6,672 nt of DNA from an uncultured Clostridia bacterium (GCA_937880545.1 CALFKA010000051.1:1-6672), one strand, 5' to 3'; shown: positions 1-6,630, counted from the stretch's first letter. Translations and numbers: made by a program. Notes: a model not told the origin generated them from the letters alone.

Positions 1-46
1 CGAGATCGTGATGTGACTGGAGTTCAGACGTGTGCTCTTCCGATCT
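1..46 (+). other. Illumina P7 index adapter (sequencing artefact)
   Basis: Bases 13-46 match the Illumina TruSeq/NEBNext read-2 adapter exactly, beginning GTGACTGGAG and ending CTTCCGATCT. They are preceded by CGTGAT (7-12), the reverse complement of TruSeq index 1 (ATCACG), and by CGAGAT (1-6), the last bases of the P7 flow-cell arm. The order P7 arm, index, read-2 primer is the library structure. Genomic sequence therefore starts at base 47. Read on the minus strand, the adapter adds seven false residues (QIGRAHV) and a false stop to the gyrB frame. The match is from memory of the published adapter sequence. Confidence 0.98.
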
Positions 47-1571
47 GGAGTGTGTCAATGTGTGCCCCATCGACGTCGGCGTCCGTCATGATAATGATTT
101 TGTGGTAGCGAAGCTTGGAAAGATCAAACTCATCGCCGATTCCCACGCCAAAGGCTGTGATCATGTCGCGAATCTCACGAGAGTTCAGGGCTCTTGAAAA
201 GCCTGCTTTTTCGACATTCAGAATCTTTCCTCTGAGAGGCAGAATCGCCTGGAATTTTCTGTCACGACCGAGCTTGGCTGTGCCGCCGGCGCTGTCGCCT
301 TCGACGAGGAAAATTTCACTTAAGACGGGATCCTTTTCTTCGCAGTCAGCCAGCTTTCCGGGAAGAGAGAAGCCATCCAGGAGACCTTTTCTTCTGGTGA
401 GATCCCTGGCTTTTCTTGCCGCCGTTCTCGCCTTTGCTGCCCCATGGACCTTCTCCATAATACTTTTTGCATCATTAGGGTTCTCGGCAAGGTAGGAAGT
501 GAGGGCCTCTCCCACCAGTGACTCTACCGCTCCGCGCGCTTCACTGTTACCAAGTTTCGTCTTTGTCTGCCCCTCAAATTGTGGGTCAGCGATCTTGATG
601 GAGATGATGGCTGTCAGTCCTTCCCGGACGTCCTCCCCGAGGAAATTCTCATCGCTGTCCTTCAGATAATTGTTCTTTCTTGCATATTCATTCATCACGC
701 GTGTAATGGCGCTTCGAAAACCCGAGAGATGCGTACCGCCCTCTTGGGTGTTGATATTATTGGCAAAGCTGAAGACATTCTCAACATAGGTATCGGTATA
801 CTGTGCGGCCACTTCTATAGACATACCGTTGCGGATACCTTCAGCGTACAGGATGACAGGATGAGTGGTAGTCTTATTCCTGTTGATAAACGCGACAAAC
901 TCTTCAATCCCTCCCTCATAATGGAAGTGATTGACTTTATCAAATCTCTCATCGATGAAGTTGATATTTACGCCCTTGTTGAGAAAAGCCATCTCTCGAA
1001 AGCGTCTCTCAAGAATGGGGTAGTCAAACTCTACGGTCTCAAAGATCTCGGGGTCAGGCCGGAAATACGTGCGTGAACCTACTCTGTCGGTCTGTCCCAT
1101 CACCTGTAGTGGAGAGATCGTCTCCCCTCTGGAGAAGGACATCTGATAGATATTTCCATCTCTGCAGACTTCTACGTCCATGCGCTCTGAGAGTGCGTTG
1201 ACGACGGAAGCGCCCACGCCATGGAGCCCCCCGGAAACCTTATATTCCACGTTATCAAACTTGCCGCCTGCATGCAGGACGGTGTGGATGATCTCAACGG
1301 CAGGTTTTTTGAGTTTGGGATGCAGATCGACGGGCATGCCGCGACCGTCGTCTTTGACTTCCACGCTGCTGTCTTTGAAGATAGTAATGTCGATGCGCTT
1401 GGCATAGCCATTTAAGGCTTCATCTATGCTGTTATCGACGATCTCAAAGATCAGCTGATGAAGACCTCTTGGTCCTGTGCTCCCGATATACATGCTCGGG
1501 CGCTTTCTGACAGGATCAAGTCCTTCCAGTACTTGTATTTTTTCTGCATCATAGCTGTTGTTACTTGTCAA
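47..1571 (-). CDS. gyrB: DNA gyrase subunit B, 3' end missing (cut at adapter junction)
   Basis: ATPase subunit of DNA gyrase, which with GyrA introduces negative supercoils in chromosomal DNA using ATP. 508 genuine residues are present. The GHKL ATPase domain (about 1-220) has the catalytic Glu43 and Asn47 in EIVDNSIDEA, DDGRG at 74-78 and the glycine loop GGLHGVG at 114-120. The transducer domain (about 220-390) carries QTK at 335-337. The TOPRIM domain starts near 419 with EGDSAGG (424-430), then PLRGKILNVEKA, and DADVDG at 497-502. The INVEKA-type wording here (ILNVEKA) favours GyrB over ParE. Family members are about 630-650 residues, so roughly 130 C-terminal residues, including the rest of TOPRIM and the GyrA-binding region, are missing. 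The start is TTG at 1571-1569, preceded by AGGAGG with 5-base spacing, and it overlaps the recF 3' end by 11 bases, which suggests translational coupling. The neighbouring recF supports the call. Confidence 0.97.
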
Positions 1572-2652
1572 TCTTTCCTCCTACTGCTTTGCCGTCGGCA
1601 ATCCAAATCGTTGCCGCTCTCTCCGACAGGGAACTGTCCAATCCATCCAAATCGGTGGCTGTAATGATTTTTTGATGTCCTATAAAGATCTCCAGCAGCT
1701 GATTGCGCCGCTGTCGATCCAGTTCACTGAATACATCATCAAGGAGAAGGATAGGCTTCATCCCCAGCTGCTCCTCGATAAAGGGTACGAGCGAGAAATA
1801 GACACTCAGCGCTCCCAGACGAACCTGTCCCTGGGAGCCATACTTTCTCAGGTCTCTACCATTTAAGCCGATACGCAGATCGTCTGCGTGGGGTCCGTAG
1901 CCTGTAAAGCCGACCCGACGGTCGCGATCCCGGCTCTCCCGGAGTCTCTCAAGGTACTCTTCGCTGTCCTGTGCATCACACCCCAGGTAATTCATCGTCA
2001 GTGTCTCGCTTCCCGAAGTAAGCCCTTGATGCATATTTCCTGCATGCACCGCAAGTTCTTCCAGAAAAGCTGCTCGACGCCTCGTGAGATCTACTCCATA
2101 GACGGAAAGAGCTTCCTCATAGACTTCAAGCTGGCGTATATCCACTACATCGCTCTTGAGCAGGGCATTCCTCGAAAGGAGTGTCTTGTTGTAGCGGACA
2201 AGCTGATGAAAATAGGCACGTGATACAAGAGAGATCTCCCGGTCCAGAAAGGCTCTGCGAAGAGATGGCCCCTGCGTAAATGTACGCAGATGATCCGGAG
2301 AGAAAAGCACCATGGGAAAGAGTCCAAACAGATCACTGCGGCGTTCGAGCTTCAGGTGGTTGAGCACCATGCTCATGCCCCCCTTCTCTCCCGCCGTCAG
2401 AATAAGGTGGCGCTCCCGTCCTTCTTCTTCAAACAAATACTCCAGTTCAAAGGGGTTTTTGAAATCCCCAAAAGTCTCCCGGAGGCGTGCCGAACGGAAG
2501 CTTCGGCCCATACAGGCCAGGTAGACCGCCTCCAGCAGATTGGTTTTTCCCTGGGCATTATCCCCCAGGATAATCTGAAGTTGTCTATCAAACGAAAAGG
2601 ACTCCTTGCTGTAGTTTCGGTAGTCCTTCAGATGGATCTTTCTTAGGATCAT
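1561..2652 (-). CDS. recF: DNA replication and repair protein RecF
   Basis: SMC/ABC-type ATPase that with RecO and RecR helps load RecA at single-strand gaps and stalled forks. The protein is 363 residues, normal for the family. It opens with the RecF-type strand (MILRKIHLKDYRNY). Walker A is at 30-37 (GDNAQGKT), the ABC-like signature at 271-276 (YGSQGQ) and Walker B at 300-306 (PILLLDD), followed by VFSELD. GPHADD at 253-258 corresponds to the usual GPHRDD, with Ala for Arg. The ATG at 2652 is chosen because it has AGGAG at 2662-2658 with 5-base spacing and matches the family N-terminus. The frame stays open to an ATG at 2715, but the extra 21 residues look unlike RecF and would overlap the promoter (2703-2675). 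It overlaps gyrB, so the two are probably one transcript. Confidence 0.97.
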   Translation of the reverse strand: MILRKIHLKDYRNYSKESFSFDRQLQIILGDNAQGKTNLLEAVYLACMGRSFRSARLRETFGDFKNPFELEYLFEEEGRERHLILTAGEKGGMSMVLNHLKLERRSDLFGLFPMVLFSPDHLRTFTQGPSLRRAFLDREISLVSRAYFHQLVRYNKTLLSRNALLKSDVVDIRQLEVYEEALSVYGVDLTRRRAAFLEELAVHAGNMHQGLTSGSETLTMNYLGCDAQDSEEYLERLRESRDRDRRVGFTGYGPHADDLRIGLNGRDLRKYGSQGQVRLGALSVYFSLVPFIEEQLGMKPILLLDDVFSELDRQRRNQLLEIFIGHQKIITATDLDGLDSSLSERAATIWIADGKAVGGKIDK

Positions 2653-2674
2653 TTGCTCTCCTGCATACACGATT

Positions 2675-2703
2675 ATTATAGCACGTTTTCTTTGAAATTC
2701 CAA
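2675..2703 (-). promoter_or_regulatory. Predicted sigma-A promoter of recF-gyrB
   Basis: On the minus strand TTGGAA (2703-2698) is separated by 17 bases from a perfect TATAAT (2680-2675). TG stands one base before the -10 box (TGCTATAAT), an extended -10. Transcription would begin near 2669, giving a leader of only about 17 bases before the recF ATG with the Shine-Dalgarno AGGAG inside it. This placement is the main argument for the shorter recF start. Predicted from sequence only. Confidence 0.75.
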
Positions 2704-2794
2704 ATCAAAGGGCATTTTTTTCTATGTGATTTTCCGAGCAAAAACAGCTCCGAAATTTGCCGCTTTTCAAAAGAATTCTTCCACTAAAAAACGC

Positions 2795-2825
2795 AAAAAA
2801 GCTCTCCACTCATGACGTGAAGAGC
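2795..2825 (-). terminator. Intrinsic terminator after the Ca2+ ATPase gene
   Basis: On the minus strand, GCTCTTCAC (2825-2817) pairs with GTGGAGAGC (2809-2801) in a 9-bp stem with one G-U pair and a 7-base loop. Six T follow directly (2800-2795), with a second T-run a few bases on (2791-2786). It starts 18 bases after the ATPase stop codon. It separates the ATPase transcript from recF-gyrB. The plus strand has no good T-tract after the stem, so it is read as minus-strand. Confidence 0.88.
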
Positions 2826-2843
2826 TCCAAACTTTTTATTAGT

Positions 2844-5702
2844 TTATCGGGAAGTCATCGCCCTGCTTTTTCTATGATAGATCAGCTTGAATAATTCACC
2901 CACCACAAATGGCAGAAGAGACAGGGGCAGGATATAAGCCCAGTCCTCAAATCCCAGAAAGCGCGTTTCAAAGATCGGCTGCAGGAATGGTACATAGATA
3001 ACCGCTACCGTCAGCCCCATGGCAATGAGCAGCGCCTTATTCAGGGTGGCGTTGGAGAAGAGCCCGATCGTAAAGACCGAGTAATGCTCCGAGCGCGAAG
3101 AGAAGCTCCTCAGAAGCTCTGCCGCAATCAGGGTGATGAACGCATAACTCATAGCGCCTGTCGATGGTCCGAACTGCTTACCTCCGAATTTCTCAGAAGC
3201 CTTGTAGACCGTGCCATCCTCTCCCCGGATATCTTTTGTGTCTTCGATCTCCCAGTAAACACTATTGTTGCCGTGGCCATCTTCTGCTCGGTCACGAAGC
3301 CCATAATTACTGATGCCGATGTTGAAGGCAATAAACACGGCGAGGAAGATCGCAATCGCCTGGAAGGTAATGGAGAGGATCATTTCTTTATTTAGAATCT
3401 TATCCGTCCTCTTTCTTGGAGGTTGGAGCATGATATCAGGCTCCGCCTTTTCCTGACCCAAAGCCAGCGCCGGGAAAGAGTCTGTCACAAGGTTGAGCCA
3501 GAGAAGCTGGATAGGCATCAGAGGAATCATGGAAGGCCCCATGACCATCATCGTGATGAAGATGACCAGGATCTCTCCGACATTACAGGAGAGAAGAAAT
3601 CCCACGAACTTTCGGATATTGCTGTAGATGACTCGGCCTTCTTCCACCGCCGTGACGATGGTGGCGAAGTTGTCATCGGTGAGAATCATATCTGCAGTGC
3701 CTTTGGCGACTTCTGTGCCAGTAATTCCCATGGCGACGCCGATGTCGGCTCGCTTAAGGGCGGGTGCGTCATTGACGCCGTCACCTGTCATGGAGGCGAT
3801 GTGGCCGTTCGCCTGCAGAGCCTCTACGATACGCACCTTATGCTCAGGAGAGACGCGAGCATAGACTGCGGTATTTTCACAAGCCACTCGAAGTTCTTCG
3901 CTGTTAAGGGCGTCAAGCTCTTTGCCGGTGAGGACCTTATCGCCTTCCTTCATCAGTCCGAGATCTCTGGCAATGGCAACCGCCGTATCTTTATAGTCTC
4001 CCGTAATCATCACCGCACGGATGCCGGCATCTGTACACACCGCAATGGCGTCTCGCGCCTCCGGTCTTGCCGGGTCAATCATCCCCATCAGACCGACAAA
4101 GATCATATCATTTTCGGCTCGGGAGAAGGAGTTGTCAGGGTGTTCACTGTAAGCAAACGCCAATACACGAAGAGCTGTCTGTGCAAAAGCAGAGTTTGCC
4201 TCCATGATCTCGTCTCTTCTTGTCTGCGTCAGTTCTACCACACCGTCTTTTGTCAGTTCTCTGTTGCAACGCTCCAGGACAATGTCCGGTGCTCCTTTTG
4301 TCAGAGAGAGAGGGCACTGAGGAAACGCATGGAAGACTGACATCATCTTGCGCTCGGAGTCAAATGGCAGGTCTCCCAGGCGCTCATGATCTTCTGTGAG
4401 TTGTTTCTGAACAAGTCCTCCCTTTGCCCCGGCACTAAGCATGGCGGCTTCTGTCGGATCTCCGATGATGCCCCATACACCGTCTCTTTCCTGAAGTTCC
4501 GCTTCATTACAGAGAACACCGATCTCCAGCAGACGATGGAGGACAGGGTGATCTTTTACTTCTTCCTGATTGTACTGATACGTAATCTGCCCTGTCGGAT
4601 CATAGCCGCTGCCGCTGACTTCGAGAATCTCACCATCCACGTAGAGGCGAGTGACAGTCATTTCGTTCTGGGTCAGGGTGCCGGTCTTGTCGGAGCAGAT
4701 GACATTGACGCTGCCGAGAGTCTCTACTGCGAGGAGTCGTTTGACGATCGAGTTCTTGGCAGCCATACGGTTCATCCCTAGAGCCAGGACGATCGTGATG
4801 ACAGCAGCCAGTCCTTCCGGTATGGCGGCGACAGCGAGGCTCACAGACGTCATGAACATATCCATGATGTCTCCGCCATTCATAATGCCGACGGCAAATG
4901 TAATGATGACCACGACCAGACAGAAGATGGCCAGGTACTTACCTAAGGTGTTGATATTGGTCTGAAGAGGCGTAAGTTCCTGTTTGATACCACTCAGTCT
5001 GCCGGCGATTTTCCCCATCTCGGTACTCTGCCCGGTGGCGACAGCAACAGCTGTTGCGCGGCCATAAGTGATGGCAGTGGAACTAAAGACCATGTTGTGG
5101 CGGTCTCCAATGCCAACCTCCTGATCAGTTTCAAAATGAGCATCTTTTTCTACGGGTACACTCTCACCCGTGAGGGCCGCTTCTTCCGCTTTTAAGTTGC
5201 TCGCCTCCAAAAGACGAAGGTCTGCCGGCACGATATCTCCCGCCTCCAGGATGATAATATCTCCGGGTACAACCATCTGCGAGTCGATCAGTTCCTGCTT
5301 GCCTTCTCTTAGCACCCTGGCAAGAGGTGCTGACATTTTCTGTAGGGCGGCTACGGCCTGTTCTGCCCTGCCCTCCTGCACCACCCCTAAGATGGCGTTG
5401 ACGATAACGATGGCGATGATGATGACCGCCTCAATCCAGTCACCCAGAAAACCCGATACAATCGCAGCGAGGATCAGGATGATGACCATTACGTCGTTAA
5501 ACTGAGCGAGGATCTTCTTCCATAGAGGTTCTGCTTCCTCTTCCTCGAGTTTGTTGACACCGAACTGTTCCAGGCGTTTTTTTGCTTCCTCTTTGCTCAG
5601 TCCACTTGCCACATTGCTCTCTAGTGCGTGCAGACATTCCTCGGTGCTGCCTTTGTAGGGCTGACCGGTCTCTATAAGTGTTGAGACTTTCGTTTCTTCC
5701 AT
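2844..5702 (-). CDS. Calcium-transporting P-type ATPase, type IIA (SERCA/PMR1-like)
   Basis: Membrane pump that uses ATP to move Ca2+ out of the cytoplasm. 952 residues. In order: cation-ATPase N-terminal domain (about 15-65), M1-M2 (68-108), actuator domain with TGES at 178-181, M3-M4 (256-305) with PEGL at 295-298, phosphorylation motif DKTGT (Asp338), nucleotide domain with KGAPD at 469-473, TGD at 567-569, hinge TGDGVNDAP at 639-647, then M5-M10 (about 697-941). Residues matching the SERCA Ca2+ ligands are all present: Glu296 (M4), Asn707 and Glu710 (M5), Asn737, Thr740 and Asp741 (M6), Glu862 (M8). That supports Ca2+ rather than Na+/K+ or H+, although Mn2+ transport by PMR1-like members is possible. 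The M7-M8 outer loop (about 797-849) is unusually long and charged. The ATG at 5702 matches the family start, but no Shine-Dalgarno lies at normal distance; AAAGGA stands about 31 bases upstream, before a small GCCGG/CCGGC hairpin. Its own leader and terminator suggest a monocistronic unit. Confidence 0.95.
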   Translation of the reverse strand: MEETKVSTLIETGQPYKGSTEECLHALESNVASGLSKEEAKKRLEQFGVNKLEEEEAEPLWKKILAQFNDVMVIILILAAIVSGFLGDWIEAVIIIAIVIVNAILGVVQEGRAEQAVAALQKMSAPLARVLREGKQELIDSQMVVPGDIIILEAGDIVPADLRLLEASNLKAEEAALTGESVPVEKDAHFETDQEVGIGDRHNMVFSSTAITYGRATAVAVATGQSTEMGKIAGRLSGIKQELTPLQTNINTLGKYLAIFCLVVVIITFAVGIMNGGDIMDMFMTSVSLAVAAIPEGLAAVITIVLALGMNRMAAKNSIVKRLLAVETLGSVNVICSDKTGTLTQNEMTVTRLYVDGEILEVSGSGYDPTGQITYQYNQEEVKDHPVLHRLLEIGVLCNEAELQERDGVWGIIGDPTEAAMLSAGAKGGLVQKQLTEDHERLGDLPFDSERKMMSVFHAFPQCPLSLTKGAPDIVLERCNRELTKDGVVELTQTRRDEIMEANSAFAQTALRVLAFAYSEHPDNSFSRAENDMIFVGLMGMIDPARPEARDAIAVCTDAGIRAVMITGDYKDTAVAIARDLGLMKEGDKVLTGKELDALNSEELRVACENTAVYARVSPEHKVRIVEALQANGHIASMTGDGVNDAPALKRADIGVAMGITGTEVAKGTADMILTDDNFATIVTAVEEGRVIYSNIRKFVGFLLSCNVGEILVIFITMMVMGPSMIPLMPIQLLWLNLVTDSFPALALGQEKAEPDIMLQPPRKRTDKILNKEMILSITFQAIAIFLAVFIAFNIGISNYGLRDRAEDGHGNNSVYWEIEDTKDIRGEDGTVYKASEKFGGKQFGPSTGAMSYAFITLIAAELLRSFSSRSEHYSVFTIGLFSNATLNKALLIAMGLTVAVIYVPFLQPIFETRFLGFEDWAYILPLSLLPFVVGELFKLIYHRKSRAMTSR

Positions 5703-5863
5703 AACTGTATATTTGCCGGCTTCGATTCCGGCATCCTTTCTCTGACCTACTTCTGTGTCTCTGATTTCCTTCTGTGATCTTACCCAGTTTTCATCTGCTA
5801 CTTCTCTCTTTTTGATTCACTCCATGAGTCATCAATAAAAGCAAGTATTGGCTTTTGGGTGGC

Positions 5864-5898
5864 AAAAAGCCTGGCTCCGTGAAGATCAGGAGCCAGGC
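5864..5898 (-). terminator. Strong intrinsic terminator upstream of the ATPase (possible attenuator)
   Basis: On the minus strand GCCTGGCTCC (5898-5889) and GGAGCCAGGC (5878-5869) form a perfect 10-bp GC-rich stem with a 10-base loop, followed by TTTTT (5868-5864). No comparable T-tract exists on the plus strand. It lies 166 bases beyond the stop codon of the membrane-protein gene and after a predicted promoter, so it may end that gene's transcript, control read-through into the ATPase, or end a separate short RNA. Confidence 0.88.
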
Positions 5899-6010
5899 CT
5901 AAAGACTTCTTATTTCACTGCATCCCTTATTACTGTAGTTTGCAAGCCTCTCCAAAGAAGCGAGAATTCAAGCTAAGCGCAACCGCTGTATAAAGAATAC
6001 TTAATTAATA

Positions 6011-6038
6011 ATTATACAAAGTATTTCCGAGAAGTAAA
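6011..6038 (-). promoter_or_regulatory. Predicted promoter for the ATPase leader
   Basis: On the minus strand TTTACT (6038-6033) stands 16 bases before a perfect TATAAT (6016-6011), followed by an A/T-rich start region. The expected start site is near 6004, which gives a leader of about 300 bases if transcription reads through the terminator, or an RNA of about 140 bases if it stops there. The -10 box is strong; the -35 box matches consensus at four of six positions. Confidence 0.6.
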
Positions 6039-6063
6039 GTCTGGAGTTTTTCACCAGATGAAA

Positions 6064-6480
6064 CTATATGACCTTGTCAGCAGTGACGCGATTTTTCGAG
6101 GCAGCATAGATATAGAGAATCGGTAAAACCAGCCCTGCGGCAGCGACGAAAATGCTCTGATCCTGATCTGTAAAAATGCTTATAGCGGCCGAGATGATGG
6201 CAACAATCAATGAAAGGATGCCAAAAAGGATGAGTGTGTTGGCTTTCTCCGGATTTGTCGTGTGCCTGATACCGAGGATTCCGGCTGTCAGGTTGATAAC
6301 TACTCCGATCAGAGCAAGTAATACGGCTGCCACAACAAGGAATGCCATCCCCGCCTCACCGACAGCGCTCATAACAGCGATTAGCGTGATCAACGGGACT
6401 ACAGCAACAATAATACTGAGAAAGCTTCCCACTATCATGATGATACTGACCACTTTGAGTAATGTGTTCTTTTTCTCCAT
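6064..6480 (-). CDS. Small four-helix integral membrane protein, function unknown
   Basis: A 138-residue hydrophobic protein with a short charged N-terminus (MEKKN) and four predicted membrane helices at about 8-37, 45-71, 81-103 and 109-127, and a charged C-terminal tail (SKNRVTADKVI). The second helix ends in GILGIR and a short polar loop (HTTNPEKAN) leads to the third; this GxxG...PEKA arrangement resembles small uncharacterised membrane proteins seen in Clostridia and streptococci, but I cannot assign a family with certainty. No signal-peptide cleavage site, catalytic or metal-binding motif is visible. The ATG at 6480-6478 is well supported by GGGAGG at 6491-6486 with 5-base spacing. It lies upstream of and in line with the ATPase, but 361 bases with a promoter separate them, so a functional link is not shown. 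No confident promoter was seen in the divergent gap on its side. Confidence 0.85.
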   Translation of the reverse strand: MEKKNTLLKVVSIIMIVGSFLSIIVAVVPLITLIAVMSAVGEAGMAFLVVAAVLLALIGVVINLTAGILGIRHTTNPEKANTLILFGILSLIVAIISAAISIFTDQDQSIFVAAAGLVLPILYIYAASKNRVTADKVI

Positions 6481-6571
6481 AGTTTCCTCCCTATATCCTC
6501 ATTTAATCACGAATTTTAATCCATCTGAATACGCTATTGGGTACAGTCGGAAAAAATCTTACCGAACCCAC

Positions 6572-6600
6572 TTGACATACTGTATCTGCTGTTATATATT
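6572..6600 (+). promoter_or_regulatory. Strong sigma-A promoter of the divergent gene, with dyad symmetry
   Basis: Plus-strand TTGACA (6572-6577, perfect) and TATATT (6595-6600) are separated by exactly 17 bases. The start site would be near 6607, about 24 bases before the ATG at 6631. The promoter overlaps a short palindrome, ATAC-T-GTAT (6577-6585), and the left arm of an inverted repeat, CTGTTAT (6589-6595) with ATAACAG (6613-6619). These are possible operator half-sites, since their position over the spacer, the -10 box and the start region would allow repression. Confidence 0.8.
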
Positions 6601-6630
6601 ATCACCGTAAAGATAACAGTAGGAGGATCC

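Larger units (their letters stand above)
5703..6063 (-). promoter_or_regulatory. Intergenic region holding the probable ATPase leader with attenuator-like structure
   Basis: This 361-base gap has no convincing gene. On the minus strand it contains a promoter (6038-6011), then about 105 bases of leader, a strong terminator (5898-5864), and about 160 bases to the ATPase ATG. Within the leader GGAGAGGC (5953-5946) can pair with the terminator's 5' arm as GCCU(GG)CUCC (5898-5889) with a two-base bulge, extended by U-G, U-A and G-U pairs. GCUUCUU (5961-5955) can pair with AAGAAGU (5911-5905), a stem that would cross the first one. This is the layout of a transcription attenuator or riboswitch. I did not see the signature sequences of yybP-ykoY, M-box, NiCo, T-box, glycine, SAM, TPP or lysine elements. 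The role is inferred. Confidence 0.5.

Noticed and set aside
115..1076. Plus-strand open frames opposite gyrB
   Set aside because: They are shadows of gyrB coding sequence, with low-complexity or unrecognisable translations.
2653..2715. Longer RecF start at 2715 adding 21 residues
   Set aside because: The extension overlaps the -35/-10 promoter, has no family similarity, and lacks the good Shine-Dalgarno that the ATG at 2652 has.
3423..4340. Long open frame on the plus strand opposite the ATPase (305 codons)
   Set aside because: It is the antisense shadow of a strongly conserved P-type ATPase; the translation is rich in His, Arg and Asp with no recognisable domain, and no ribosome binding site or promoter precedes it.
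5672..5734. 20-codon upstream frame (starting MPESKPANIQ) overlapping the ATPase start
   Set aside because: Its AUG has AAAGG directly adjacent with no proper spacing, and nothing supports translation; it is kept only as a remote possibility.
5790..5831. Short frame MTHGVNQKERSSR in the ATPase leader
   Set aside because: Only 13 codons with no Shine-Dalgarno and no sign of a regulatory codon run.
5900..5960. Glycine- or THF-riboswitch-like words (GGAGAG, GGGAUG) in the leader
   Set aside because: The other conserved segments of both classes (such as CACCGAAGG-type or ACAACGAA-type sequences) are missing, so the resemblance is to short common strings only.
6039..6058. TCTGG...CCAGA hairpin after the membrane-protein gene as a terminator
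   Set aside because: The stem is only 5 bp with an A-rich loop and no T-tract follows; it abuts the predicted promoter's -35 box.
6621..6630. BamHI site GGATCC next to the ribosome binding site, suggesting a cloning scar
   Set aside because: A six-base site occurs by chance and the flanking promoter and gene look native; no vector sequence is adjacent.
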